Positions 21,501 to 32,260 of a DNA stretch of 64,000 nt are shown here, one piece after another. The position numbers and the translations under genes were made by a program. How positions within the stretch are numbered: position 1 is the stretch's first letter; the number at the start of each line of letters is the position of its first letter. The stretch lies in NCBI GenBank assembly GCA_028583685.1, contig JAMXIF010001183.1, forward strand, positions 18,491,914 to 18,555,913, read 5' to 3'. A model generated the notes under the pieces. That model made no database searches. It saw only the letters and a program-made list of their open reading frames with translations, and was not told the origin of the DNA. Source of the stretch: Petaurus breviceps papuanus. Lineage: Eukaryota > Chordata > Mammalia > Diprotodontia > Petauridae.

Positions 21501-21965
21501 GGAGGAGGAGGAGGAGGAGGAGGAGGAGAAAGGTGGAACAAAGACAAGAAGGCTTATACAATAAACCCAAAGGCATCAAAACAGATCTAGCCCCCCCACT
21601 GTGTGTGTGTGTGTGAGAGAGAGAGAGACAGAAAGACACACACACAGAAAAAGAATAAAGGAGAAAGAGAAAGAATATAGAGAATGAAGAGGGAGAGAGT
21701 AAAGAATGGAAAGAAAAGAATATAGAGTGAGAAAAAAAGAGAAGGAAAGGAAAGAGACTAGAGAAAAGAGTGAGAAAGAATATGGGTGGAGAGAGACAAA
21801 AAGGGGGAGAGAGAGAAAGGGAGGGAGAGAGAAGAGAGGGGGGAGAGAAAGAATACAGAGAATGGAGACAGAGAGACTATAAAGAATAAAGAGAGTAGAG
21901 AAAGGAGAGAGGGAAAGAGAAAATAAAATAGAGAAAAGAAAGAGAAAGAGAGAAGGCAGAAAGGC
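21501..21965. repeat. purine-rich tract with (GGA)n and (GT)n
   Basis: (GGA)n at 21,501-21,528, a short (GT)n at 21,600-21,614, then about 350 bases dominated by A and G (gaga, gaaag units) to about 21,965. The strand bias gives long meaningless Ser/Leu/Phe frames on the minus strand. Confidence 0.9.
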
Positions 21966-22819
21966 ACACAGAAAGCAGCTCTCCTGGGGGGGTAGGGGTG
22001 GCTACAAGAGTACCAGGAACCCACTCCCTGTGGCAGGCACTCTCCATGGGTACCACAGTGCCTGGCACACTGTCATCACTTGCTAAACGTTAATCATCAT
22101 TATTAATGAAGAAACTGAATCCTCTAACTCCTCCTGCCTACAGGTTTTACCCAGCCCCCCCCCCCCATACACACACATTCATACTCCACACAAAACCACT
22201 GCAGCTGTTAACGCTCTGAGATTATTCCAGTTATCAGCACCTTTTCCCTTCCCTGAATGTAAACACTCTTAGGCACTGTCCTCCCTTCAACAAAAAGTCC
22301 TGGAATTTCTCAAAAGGTCCTAGTTGGGAGGGAGCAGGACACCCCCACAGCACCTCCATTTCTGTAAAGGAACACACGTTCTTCCCTATGACTCCCTTCA
22401 GTACAGGAAAGCCAGGGGAGCAGGGAGCAGGTTTTGAACTGAATGTTGAAGGTGCCTCTGAATGGAGGAAGGCAGGGCTGGTCCCCTCCTCTTATCACAA
22501 AGGCAGAAGAATCTAGATCAGTGAAAAAGCTCTGGAAAGGAGAGGTACCCTGGAGAGCAGTACTTGAATTCGATTCCACCAAAATGCCAGGGAGGGGAAG
22601 GAGACTGTGAGTGAAAGTCTTGGGTGCTCCTCTGGGCTGAGAATCAGCAGTGGGGAATCAGAGGCTGGTGATCCTCACACAGCACTGACTTCACTGGCCA
22701 GTTTTGTTTGCTCATCTCCCTTGTTACAAGGGAGTCTGAAGGGGAAAGGGCTTTAGGAAATGCCTGGTCTAAAAAAGAACACTGATAAAACCACAGAAAG
22801 GGGGAAATGAGCTGAAGGA
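21966..22819. other. no recognised gene or repeat
   Basis: A short C run at 22,156-22,168 stands out. Frames on the minus strand (22,310-22,582; 22,644-22,826) have no recognisable product. Confidence 0.35.
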
Positions 22820-23040
22820 GCATCAAGTCATAGAATCACAGAATTTTCAAGCTGGAACAGACCTTGGAGATCATTTGCTTCAAACCCCTTGTTTTATAGG
22901 AATGAGAAGGTAACTAGAGAGGTTAGGGGAGACTTACTCAAGAGGTTAAATGCCTTGACCCGGTCACACCAGAACTAGCTGGTGTAAGAACCAGCCAGGA
23001 CTAGACCCAGAGCTATTTCCACTATAAGGATATGGTATGG
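22820..23040 (-). mobile_element. MIR-like SINE, 'agaatcacagaatt' end
   Basis: 'gtcatagaatcacagaattt', 'aacagaccttggagatcatt', then a core and reversed head. This extended 3' form also occurs at 16,805, 25,635 and 55,815. Confidence 0.7.
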
Positions 23041-23050
23041 GGGCTTAGCA

Positions 23051-23294
23051 CAATGTCATTTTCAGTCAATGTCCAACTCTTCATGCCCCATTTGGGGTTT
23101 TCCTGACAAAGGTACTGGAATGGTTTGCCATTTCCTTCTCCAGCTTATTTTATGGATGAGGAAACTGAGTCAAACAGGGTTAAGTGACTTGCCCAAGGTC
23201 ACACAGTTAGTGAGTATCTAAAGTCAGATTCTAATTCAGGTGCTCCTGAGTCTGGGTCCCCTACTCTATCTACTTCATGACTTAGCTGCCTTGC
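23051..23294 (-). mobile_element. MAR1-type CORE-SINE
   Basis: 'gtcattttcagtcaatgtcc', 'ccatttggggttttcctgac', 'gaggaaactgagtcaaacag', ending 'gacttagctgccttgccc'. A (GT)n run follows at 23,313-23,338. Confidence 0.85.
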
Positions 23295-23389
23295 CCAACA
23301 CATAGAAGGCACTGTGTGTGTGTGTGTGTGTGTGTGTATAATACACACACATATACACACATATTAATTCCCTTCTTACTTGCCCTATA

Positions 23390-23545
23390 GAAGCACAGTA
23401 TCTCAACATTAGAAGAAACCCCTAGTCCTATCCATGCCCCTAAAAGAATACCCACTATGACATACTTTGGTATACATGGTCATTTAACCTTTCCTTAAAG
23501 ACCTCCAGTGAAGGGGAACTTGTTACCCTTCTGAAACCTGGCTCA
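23390..23545. mobile_element. CR1/L3-like 3' fragment
   Basis: 'ctcaacattagaagaaaccc' and 'gacctccagtgaaggggaac' resemble the CR1/L3 phrase read more clearly at 35,785 and 61,735. Short and diverged; cut off by the MAR1 copy at 23,546. Confidence 0.45.
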
Positions 23546-23795
23546 GGCAGCTGGGTGGCACAGAGGATGGCATGGGAGGCCTGGAGTCTGGAAGACTCAT
23601 CTTCCTGAGTTCAAATACGGCCTCAGACACTTAGCAGCTGTGTGACCCTGGGCAAGTCACTTAACCCTCTTGGACTCAGTTTCCTCATGTATAAGATAAG
23701 CTGGAAAAAGAAATGGCAAACCACTCTACTATGTTGGCCAAGAAAACCCCAAATGGGGTCATGCATAGTTGGACACAACAGAAACAAGTGAACAA
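23546..23795 (+). mobile_element. MAR1-type CORE-SINE
   Basis: aggcagctgggtggcacag head, 'cttcctgagttcaaatacg', 'gcaagtcacttaaccctctt', 'ccaaatggggtcatgcatag', 'ggacacaacagaaacaagtg'. Complete. Confidence 0.88.
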
Positions 23796-23954
23796 AAGTA
23801 CATTAAGAGTGGACTCTGAATCATATAATTAAGTAATAATGATGACTTTGCCTTTTTCCTCAAGTCAAACATGACTAAGTCAACTAAAAAAGGTAGGTTC
23901 CTTCATGCCAGAGAAAAGGCTTAAAAGCAAAAGGCTATATATGTAGGTAAAAAT

Positions 23955-24386
23955 ACCCTAGCAAAGTAGATCGAGAGCCAGATCTCTTTGAATCCAGAAA
24001 ACTGGGGTTTGATATGCTGGTTTTGTGGCCCTGGGCAAGGCCTGGCCTCTCAATGTCCCAAGCAACCAAGGATAGAAATGACAGAACAGTGACACAATTG
24101 TGTCACCAGCAGCTTCCCCAACAGGTCCTTGCTCTGTGGGTGAAATAACAGTAGCATTTATACAGCTCTTTAAAACAAGAGTGTCTTACCTAATTTGAGC
24201 CTCACAACCATCCTGGGAGGTAGGTACTATTATTATCCCTCCTTTACAGATTCAAAAAGTGAGGCAGAGAGAGGTTAAGTGACTTGCCCAGGGTAACACA
24301 GCTAGCAAGTCTCTGAGGCCAGATTTTAACTCATGTCTTCTTGATTCCAGGCCCAGGGTTTTATCCAGTACGCATCCAGCTACCTA
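23955..24386. mobile_element. SINE fragment then MIR
   Basis: 23,955-24,075 is a diverged plus-strand SINE ('gtggccctgggcaagg'). 24,146-24,386 is a good minus-strand MIR ('gagcctcacaaccatcctgg', 'gaggttaagtgacttgccca', 'cccagggttttatcc'). (AC)n at 24,420-24,441. Confidence 0.75.
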
Positions 24387-24534
24387 CAAATTACAGGTCC
24401 ATTCCTACTCCACTCCAATACACACACACACACACACACAAAATCTGTATGTCGCCCTCTTTGAGGCCACTTCCCCACTTCCATTGTCAGATTAGGTACC
24501 CAAAGGGCAGCTGATTACTTCTCAAGATTCTAAG

Positions 24535-24739
24535 GGGTAAGGCAGGGGTGGGGAATGTGCAGCCTCAAGGTACTCGAGAATCCAAACTGGCCCTCTAGGT
24601 TCTTTAGTGAGGCCCTTTGAGGAAATCCAAACTGACCCTCTAGGTCCTCAAGTGAGATACTTTGACCATCAAAGGGCTTGAGGACCTAGAGGGCCACATG
24701 TAGCCTTGAGGCTGAAGGTTCCCCACTCCTGGGGTAAGG
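24535..24739. mobile_element. hAT miniature (MITE) with perfect 8-bp duplication
   Basis: Element 24,543-24,731. It starts caggggtggggaatgtg and ends aaggttccccactcctg. Flanking duplications gggtaagg at 24,535-24,542 and 24,732-24,739 are identical. The interior repeats the phrase 'gaccctctaggtcctcaag' in both senses, so it folds back. Same family as 7,162-7,374. No transposase. Confidence 0.93.
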
Positions 24740-25634
24740 TAACCCTAAGGGACTAGTGTTTTCTAGTACTCATGAGCCCCCAATGGTATGATCCTCAATG
24801 ACTTATCAGCCAGGCCTACTTAGCTTTTAAAAGGGATATTTAATAAGCAAGTATGGTAAGGACAGTTGTTATTTAAAAAAATACCCTTCCCCCCAAAAAA
24901 AGGAGGTCACATTCACCTTTGCACACAAAACATGCCTGGGGCAAGTGGGCTCAAACTTAGAGCCCTGGGTAGTGAGTCACTCAGGTGCCAGAAGGTTCTG
25001 GCCAACACATCCCGGTTAGTGGGAGTCCTTTCCTTAACTCCACATGAAGTTCCACTTCTGTGTAGCTCTCTAGTGGGCTCCAAGCATTAGTGTCTTTCTA
25101 GAGTCCATAGCCTGTACTTCTTTCTGCCTCAAGGATGGTCACTTTTGGAAGCTGTCACCAGCCTTCAATGACTATTTTTCTACATCCTGTTATCAGCTTC
25201 TACTGATCAGCAGCCAGTGCTACTGCCTCTGGTCAGCAGGGGCACCACTGATGACTTTCCCCAACTCACATGGTCCTAGCATTTCTCTGTCCTGCTCCCT
25301 CTCCCCTGACCCCAAGCTATTCCCTCTAATGGGGTTGGCTGAAATTCCCCCATCACTAGACTGACTTGTCACCTGAGCCAAAATGTTGCAGTACATAGGA
25401 CCTTAAGTGTTCTCAAGATGTTTCCCACATAGCATAATCTGCTTTCATCAAATGACCCAAAGCCCCTCAGATTTTTTCAAACTGATTGAGGATTTATTCA
25501 AACCTACTTGAATTTGGTGCTTCAATCAAAGTGTCTGGGCCGTCTTTGATTACATTAGTGGGGGATGGGAGAGAAGAAGAGGAAGAAAGAGAAGGATTCA
25601 TTGCTATATCTCAAAGAGGAAGGTTTTCATTCCA
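24740..25634. other. no recognised feature
   Basis: Unique-looking sequence of the presumed BCAR3 5' intron. Short frames at 24,866-25,090 and 25,486-25,722 have no recognisable product. Confidence 0.35.
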
Positions 25635-25880
25635 AGTTACAGAATCAGAGCCGGAAGGAATCTTAGAAGTCATCAAGCCTAGCCCTTTCATATTAAGAAT
25701 GAAAATAGGAAGGCTCCATTGACTTGCCCAAGGCCACATGGGTAATAAGTGGCAGAACTTGGATTTGAACCCAGATCCTTTGACTTCAAATTCATTGCTC
25801 TTTCCATTATTGTCTCACGACAAGGAAACTGAGGCTCAAAGAGGTTAAAGGGTTTATCCTGGGTGCCCCCAGGAGACTCT
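25635..25880 (-). mobile_element. MIR-like SINE
   Basis: 'ttacagaatcagagccggaa', 'aggccacatgggtaataagt', 'ggatttgaacccagatcctt', 'attgctctttccattat'. Confidence 0.75.
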
Positions 25881-26184
25881 TAAGTCCTGTACTTCTTCCC
25901 AAGATAGTAATGCTGTCACACAATTCCACAGACCATTGTGGTACAGAACAATACTGCTTTCCATTTTCAGATATTTAAAGCCCTCAATAGGAATTTAACC
26001 AGGTTTTCTCATTTTAACCTAATCTTCATTTTGAGTAACCTGAGTTTCTGGGGCTACACCCACTTACTTCTTTCTACTATTGAGTATTTGAGATGTTTCT
26101 AATAGAGTGAAAACACCTCTGTGAATGCAGATGTCTCACCCTCAGTATGCACTGGGAGGACTGAGGTTTTCCTGATTTTGTTAG

Positions 26185-26300
26185 ACTGTGAGCTCCTTTG
26201 GGGCAGGGGTTGTCTTTTGCCTCTTTTTGCATCCCCAGGGCTCACCCACAGTGCTTAACACATAGTAGGTGCTTGATAAATATTTGTTGAGAGACCAACT
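26185..26300 (+). mobile_element. L2 3' terminus
   Basis: 'gactgtgagctcctttgggg', 'tgcatccccagggctcaccc', 'catagtaggtgcttgataaa' and a terminal ttgttgaga. Only the last ~115 bp. 25,881-26,184 shows nothing recognisable. Confidence 0.85.
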
Positions 26301-26494
26301 GATCAACTAAAATCTTGACCCAATGTAACTCAGCCCTCAATAACAAAGACTCCAATGGACGGAAGATCCACACCTACCTTTCCTATTCATCCCTGGCCCA
26401 TGGCCTCCCATAAGCTCTTCACAAGGGTTGGAGGGAACCTTATTTCCAGATTAAGATGCTCATCGTTGATTAGGAGACCCAAGGAGGGCACGAG

Positions 26495-26760
26495 CCAGAT
26501 GGTCAATAAGCATTTATTAAGGGCCTACTATGTGCCAAGCACTGTGCCAATTGCTAACTTTATTGGGGCCATCTCCAGTCATCCTGATCTACATCTTGCC
26601 ACTGGACCCAGATGGCCCTGAAGGAGAAAGTGAGGCTGGTGACTTTGGACAGCCCTCCCTCACTTAAATCCAATTCACTTGCATGTCATGGCATCACCTT
26701 CCTGATGTCATGGTCCTCTTTGAGGACACAGAAGAAACAAAGACAATACCACCATAATGG
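26495..26760 (+). mobile_element. RTE-tail-like repeat, 'gggccatctccagtcatcct' type
   Basis: 26,555-26,755 carries 'gccatctccagtcatcctga', 'cacttaaatccaattcactt', 'catcaccttcctgatgtcat' and 'ggtcctctttgagga'. A shorter copy is at 48,098-48,243, ending 'ggacaaacaataa'. 26,500-26,540 in front is a MIR-like 'cctactatgtgccaagcact'. I think of it as an RTE-derived short element; the family name is uncertain. Confidence 0.55.
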
Positions 26761-26909
26761 TCCACCCAATGTTCTGGATGCCTTCTTTCCTCTATTTCTC
26801 TAGGCACCAGGAGGGTCCTTGTGGAGCACGCAGACTGCCCACACTCTTACCATGACCAGCCCGTGTTCTTTTCTCCTATTCATTTCTTTGATGAATCCTT
26901 TTGCCCCAT

Positions 26910-27068
26910 TTTTTTTTTTATTTTTTGGAGGGGGGAAGGCAGGGCAGTTGGGGTTAAGTGATTTGCCCAAGGTCACACAGCTAGTGTTAAGTGTCTGAGG
27001 CAGGATTTGAACTCAGGTCCTCTTGACTCCAGGACCTGCTCTATACACTTTGCCACCTAGCCACCCCA
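26910..27068 (-). mobile_element. WSINE-type SINE
   Basis: Read on plus: T-rich tail, 'ggagggggga', 'cagttggggttaagtgattt', 'ggatttgaactcaggtcctc', and reversed head ending 'ccacctagccacccc'. Lacks the long MAR1 3' part, as WSINE does. Confidence 0.85.
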
Positions 27069-28109
27069 TTCTTAATTTCTCGTGTACAAAGGGTTACAAC
27101 TTCAACAATGACCAACAATGATCAGAGTCAAATGACTTGTTTTCTATTTGCTTCAAATATCCCACAGAGCAGAAGGAATTCCTCCTCCACCTCCTTCCTC
27201 AAGGCACTGCCACCCCTAAGATGGAATGCCAAGTCATTTGTCATATCTTCCACACTAGGAGGGGAAAATTTTAGCTGGGAACAATAAAACTAAAAACATC
27301 AAATCAAGAACAGCAGGAAAAAAACATAGAACACTTCACAGGGGATCAGCCTGCATGGCCTAACATGCCAGTGCAAGACAAAGAGACTGAGGCAAATCAC
27401 TCCAGACATAAGAATTCATCTCCAAGTCTATGGTGAACCCTGTGTCAACCAGATGGGTGACGTAAGACCAACAGATGCAATAAATGGTCTCTCTGGCTTC
27501 ATCTAATTCCAGACCTTGAAAACATACAAAGGTCCAAAGGCTTGACATCTTGAAAAAGAATGAAAAAGAAAGAAACCTGGAGGAAGGTTCAAAGATTCAC
27601 AACTGATATCAAGAACAAAGGAGGGCAACACCTGTCAAAAGCATGGAACTACTTACCACTCTCGACACTGCCCAATGACCTGGTTTTGAAATAGCTGTAG
27701 AAGCAGGCCAGCCCTGCTACCTTTACAGCATTAGCCTTGTGAAATGAATGAGAGTGAAGTTGGGTTGGCTATCTGCCTACTTTAACATCTCTCTCTTTTT
27801 TTTAAAGGGGATGTTTACAGAGAAAATATGATTATCCTTCCCCTCTAGGGCTTTTATATAATGTCTTCTATTACCCTTTTTATTCTACTTTTATTTATTT
27901 TATTCTACTTCTAGGAAAGAGAACTTACATTTCAAAGACTCATAGAATTTAAGAACTATAGGATAGAGAGTAAGGCTAACCTTCCTTGTTCTTGTTTCTT
28001 TTTTTTTTTTTTTACAGTTAAGGAAACTGACTTCCATCACTACAGCATTGCCTACACAGCAGAAAGAAAGAAGGATCTGGAACAGGAACAGGAACCTTTC
28101 AGGTTTTGG
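27069..28109. other. no recognised gene or repeat
   Basis: Mostly unique; a T run at about 28,000-28,013. No exon signals that I can support. Confidence 0.35.
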
Positions 28110-28440
28110 GGTACAGTGGAGGAGAGCACAGGTTTGGAGTCCAGGGACCTGAATTTAAATCCCAACTCTTCTACTTACTACAAGTATAACTTTGGACAAG
28201 TCAAAGAACTTCTCTAAATCTCAGTTTCCTCATATGCAAAAAAGACAGGATTGCACTGGATGGACATCCCTCCTACCCCCACGTTCTAGCTCAAAATCTG
28301 TGACCCTATGACTTCTCAAACATTAGCTAAGCCCCTCTGAATGTGTCCTCATTTGTCAAATGTGGATAATGACTATATTTCTTATCTTGCAGGGTGGTCA
28401 TGAGACCTAAAGGAAATAATGTGAATCCCCATTAAAATCA
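28110..28440 (+). mobile_element. THER1/MIR-type SINE copies
   Basis: 28,110-28,310: 'cagtggaggagagcacaggt', 'cctgaatttaaatcccaact', 'ctcagtttcctcatatgcaa', ending 'ctagctcaaaatctgtgac'. 28,330-28,440 is a second partial MIR end ('gcagggtggtcatgagacct'). Confidence 0.65.
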
Positions 28441-28479
28441 ACAGAAATGTCAATTATTTTTTATTCCCCATCCCTCCCC

Positions 28480-29929
28480 CCAGCAACTAGAGAAGGCAAT
28501 ACAACCAGTTTCTAAATGAGCATATTCATTAAAAGCAGAGCTTCAAATGTTACAAATTGTTTTTACATGCAATTGAGGAAAAAACTATTACTTAAAAAAA
28601 AACCCAAATATTATCCCACATGATCCTCACAACAGCCAAAAAGGGTAGATGCAATTAAAAAAAACCAAACAAACCCTGAGCTTTACTTGAGCTTAGAATT
28701 AAAGGTGTATACCTTTAAGGACACTCCATTTTAAACAGGCTTATAAAGTCTAGCCAAGTGATTAAAATGCTAGTAATCCCACCTCACAGTTTAGGGATAG
28801 CTTATACTTCAAGCAGTATAAAGTTATTAGGATTAGCATTCACTTGACAAATGGGCTTCCCCTTGAATTCTGAGAATATGGATTTCAATTAATTATCCTG
28901 AAAATCTAAAGCCCATAATGTTAAATTCCTTGGAAGTTGGGGGTGGAGCTCTTTGAACAACAAGCTGCTTAATAATATTATCATTAATACTCAATAGAAT
29001 TCCTTAACATGTTAGACTGCAGCTGCCTAATCAACAACTCACTCCACAATAGTTTTCTGCGTTAATTATTTTAATTTAAAATTCACACTCTCTCTGATCT
29101 TGGCAGTGGGGTCCTTCATCTTCTTCCCAGATCTTATTTCAGTCACTGCCTTAATGAATGTGAGGGAGAAAAGAGGGAGGGGTATCATCAACTCTCAATC
29201 TGACCTTCCCTCTTTAAAGCCAGATAACCCTATTTCTTTTCCTTGGGGAGATCTGTAACCTTGGGAGATAGTTCAAGATTTAAAAGTCTCTTCCAAAAAA
29301 GAAAGATGAACAGATTTGCATAAATTCATTTGCTCAGCTGGATCAAAAAAAGGACAAGGTTACTCAGAAGCTTCTTCCCTTTTTGCCCCCCCCCTCCTTT
29401 TTTAACCTAAGTAGATGAATTAACAACCAGAATGAAATTCCAGGAAACAATTTCCACACTAACCACCCCTAAAACAGCCTAATCAGAACCTATGAACCTT
29501 GTTATATGCTTCTAGACAGCTGACCTTCCCATCTGGGGTACTATGCAACCTTGAAAACTTTACAAAGAGGTCGAAATGTCAGCTGCTTAACTTGGGAAAG
29601 ATGGGCTCAGATCTTGCTTCCCTCTCCAGACCAGCCCCCACCTCTCTCCCCCACTCCCTTTCCAGACACTGAGGGACCCACACAAACAGCTATTCATTCT
29701 TTTCCCCAACAAAGAAAAAGAAGCAGCAAAAGTTGTCAACAGCTACATGGCAGACTCCTTCGCTTTCTTTGCAAACTTTCCAAGAGATTAGTAAAGAAAT
29801 TTGCCTCCTCCAAACTCTGGGCTTCCAGCTGAGCCCTTTTCAATTGGTCTCATCCTTCCCTTCCTACCCCCCACCTTCTGAGCTGCACTTGATATATTAA
29901 AAAAAAAAATCCTGGCAACCCCCCCAGTA
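28480..29929. other. repeat-free, AT-rich block left of the CpG island
   Basis: No SINE or LINE landmark over about 1.4 kb, unusual here. 28,890-29,080 holds several TAATTA-like motifs, a cagctg E-box and a cttggcag phrase. This looks like a conserved regulatory block, but conservation cannot be seen from one sequence. A 93-codon frame at 29,551-29,832 has no recognisable product. Confidence 0.4.
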
Positions 29930-31060
29930 AACAAGGGTCGCGGGCTGCAGCACAGACACTTTTAGGACAAACAACTTTTCTGGACCAGGGAGCAAGAGAA
30001 GCCCCCCCGTTCCCGTCCCCGTCACCCTCCCGCCCGCCCTCTAAATCATGCCTTCAGCAAACCCCCAGTGAACCCAGACAAAGTGCCAGCTCTGGCAGCC
30101 ACATGGGCAAGGGATGCTTCGGTACAAATTGCTGGGCATCTGTCTCCCCGACTGCAGCGACACCCCGGGGTTAGCAGGGGCTGGCCAAGGGCTTTCCCGA
30201 GGTCTGCGGGAATTCCTGCCCCGACTTCAGCCCCGTCTTCTGAGACTCTGGCAACTCTTCTTTAAAGAAGAAAGAAAGAAAAGAAAACCCAGCCCCCAAG
30301 TTGAGCCCCAAGGCGTCCAGGCGGTTAAACTAACCTCAGGGAGTCCTGCACGGGACCAGACTGGTTACAGCGGTAGTTACTTGGTCCGGAGCCCTCGGAA
30401 CAATAGCCGAAGCCCCGGGCTCAGGAGAGGAAAAACTGCGCTCGTCCGCTCCTTCTCACTCACAGGCAGCTGGGCTCTCTCCGGACGCCACTTTATTTCC
30501 CTCCCGGACGCACGCCGGGGACCCCCGCGCGCTCCCGGTCCTTCCCTCGCTCCCGCTGTCGGTTCAGGGCTGCGGACCCTTCATCTCCGAGACAGAGGGG
30601 GAGCGGGGCTGCTGGAGGAAGCCGAATTCCGAGGGCTCCGCGGGCGAGACCGGCTCATCCTCCGAAGTGGGGGATCCCGTGGCCGGGGGAATCTGTAACA
30701 CACAGACTGCCCTCCCCAGCCCGGCCCAGCGCAGCGCGCTCTCCCGGAGCTCCGAGGACACCGAAGGTGCGGCTCTTGGAGAGCTTTGCCCAAGCTCCGA
30801 CTGTCACGGGCGGGCGCTCCCGAGCAAGCTTCTCCGGCCCCACCCCTGGGGAGGTTGCCGAGGCGCGCGCCTCCGGGACCCCTCCCTCCCCCGCACCCCT
30901 CAACATTTACATTCCATGACCTCGCCTTGCCCTTTGCGGCTCTGATTGGAGAACTGTGCGCTCGCCGAGGCCCTCGCGTGGAATTGCTGCTTCCTAATGG
31001 ACCACTCTCCAGTGGGAGGCTCCCGCAGATAGCTCGGGTCTGCTTCTCCACCTGCCTACC
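29930..31060. promoter_or_regulatory. BCAR3: CpG island, candidate BCAR3 promoter
   Basis: The only CpG-rich, G+C-rich region in the window; for example ten CpGs occur in the 60 bases 30,481-30,540, against near absence elsewhere. It holds a GC box (gggcgggcg, 30,808-30,816), several CCCC/GGGG boxes and, on the minus strand, a CCAAT box followed by CAG (about 30,944-30,948). CpG islands of this kind mark vertebrate promoters. The only gene evidence nearby is the minus-strand BCAR3 exon 14 kb away, which needs an upstream leader exon, so this is probably a BCAR3 promoter, perhaps bidirectional. Long open frames on both strands here come from high G+C. Confidence 0.7.
30464..30880 (-). other. 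BCAR3: possible BCAR3 non-coding first exon
   Basis: On the minus strand, downstream of the CCAAT box by a typical distance, transcription could start near 30,850-30,880. A donor with the full GTGAGT hexamer begins at 30,463 (exon ends ctgcct). The base before GT is T, which weakens it. Another donor-like ctgag/gttagt lies near 30,335. The start position is a guess. Confidence 0.3.
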
Positions 31061-31114
31061 TGCTTGTCCTCTATCCCAGATCTCCCCAGTTCATCTACGG
31101 AAACTTGGCTAACT

Positions 31115-31395
31115 CTCTAATTAAGGAATATTGTCATTATAGTGGCCAAACTTGTCCTAGGAGAAGGATGGAGAAAACACACGTCCCTGGGCTCTTCGCT
31201 GAGGTGGGGGACTATGCATGTGGAATATTGCATATCTGTCATTTGTTTAATGGCGGGTTGTTCCGAACTGATTCAGCAGCCCACCCCCAGCCCTTTTAAT
31301 CTTTGTTATGAAAGATGACTCTTTGGGTATAGGAGGAGGAGGGAAGCATTAGGAAATGAGATGATGTAAACAAAGAACAACAAAATCCCAGGCTT
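31115..31395 (+). mobile_element. older L1-type 3' end at the island's edge
   Basis: 'attatagtggccaaacttgt', 'cttcgctgaggtgggggact', 'tgtggaatattgcatatct' and 'ttgttatgaaagatgactct' follow the same order as 14,140-14,640. It ends near aaacaaagaacaacaaaa. It marks the right border of the repeat-free block. Confidence 0.6.
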
Positions 31396-31849
31396 AACAG
31401 AAGGCCTGGAATATATTGAGTGCTTAATAAATGCTTTTTCATTCATTCAATATGAGATGAAAAAATAAAGCATATTGAGCCTAATAAAAGCGGAAATGAC
31501 CAAGCAATGGAGACAGTAGGTCATGGGAACAGAAAACAAACGAGCCACTGATCAATCAATGATCAGTCCATTCCTCACTCCAGCCTGGACATACATCCTT
31601 CACTGTTGAATGAGCTCAAGTCAACATGGGGGAAAATCTTTGCTGTCTCGACCTCTGTTTGTTGTAGCAAAAAGGAGGGGGGGGAGGGCTAAGAATAGAA
31701 ACTACCTGGGCTCTGAAAACATTGTATGTATTGTATTTAGATCTATAAAGTTCTAAGGACACCTTACCGGGCTAGCTCAGTTTCATCATCCCTGAGAGAA
31801 AGTTCACCCACAGTTTTTAACCTTTTATATGGGAGGGCAGAAAACCCTG
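31396..31849. other. mostly unassigned
   Basis: 31,405-31,450 is a MIR/L2-like tail ('gagtgcttaataaatgcttt'). The rest, including a G run at 31,675-31,687, has no feature I can name. Confidence 0.35.
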
Positions 31850-32260
31850 TAGTCCAAAAGAACTCTGAGATTGGAATCAGAAGATCTGGACTCTTCCCCC
31901 AGCTCTAGACTAGTTTGTGCAAATAATTTAAACCTCTCTGGGCCTCAGTTTCCACCTCTATAAAATGAGGACATTGAATTTGTTGTTCAGTTGTGTCCAA
32001 TTCTTCACTACCCCATTTGGAGTCTTGGCAAAGATACTGGAGTGCTCTGCCATTTCCTTTTCCAGATCATTTTACAGATGAGGAAACTGAGGCAAACAGT
32101 TAAGTGACTTGCCCAGGGTCACACAGCTACTAAGTGTCTGAACTAGACTGGAACTCAAGAAGATGAGTCTTCCTGACTCCAAGTTTCCCACTTCATCCAC
32201 TGTGCCACCTAGCTGCTCAGTTGGGCTAGATGGCCTCTAAAGACACAGACAGTAGAAGAT
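31850..32260 (+). mobile_element. THER1/MIR-type SINE split by MAR1
   Basis: 31,850-31,978 is head and core ('ggaatcagaagatctggact', 'gcctcagtttccacctctat'). The 3' part ('gggctagatggcctctaaag') resumes at 32,220 after the MAR1 copy. Confidence 0.7.
31979..32217 (-). mobile_element. MAR1-type CORE-SINE inserted in an older SINE
   Basis: 'ttgttgttcagttgtgtcca', 'ccccatttggagtcttggca', 'gaggaaactgaggcaaacag', and reversed head 'gtgccacctagctgctc'. Full length and among the better preserved copies. Confidence 0.88.

Noticed and set aside
30114-30698. 194-codon plus-strand open frame
   Set aside because: It lies in the CpG island, where stop codons are rare, overlaps long frames on the other strand, and has no recognisable motif.
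30581-31051. 156-codon minus-strand open frame as a BCAR3 N-terminal extension
   Set aside because: Arg/Gly/Pro-rich and typical of GC-rich sequence. The known BCAR3 start is in the exon at 16.4 kb, where a splice acceptor lies just eleven bases before it.
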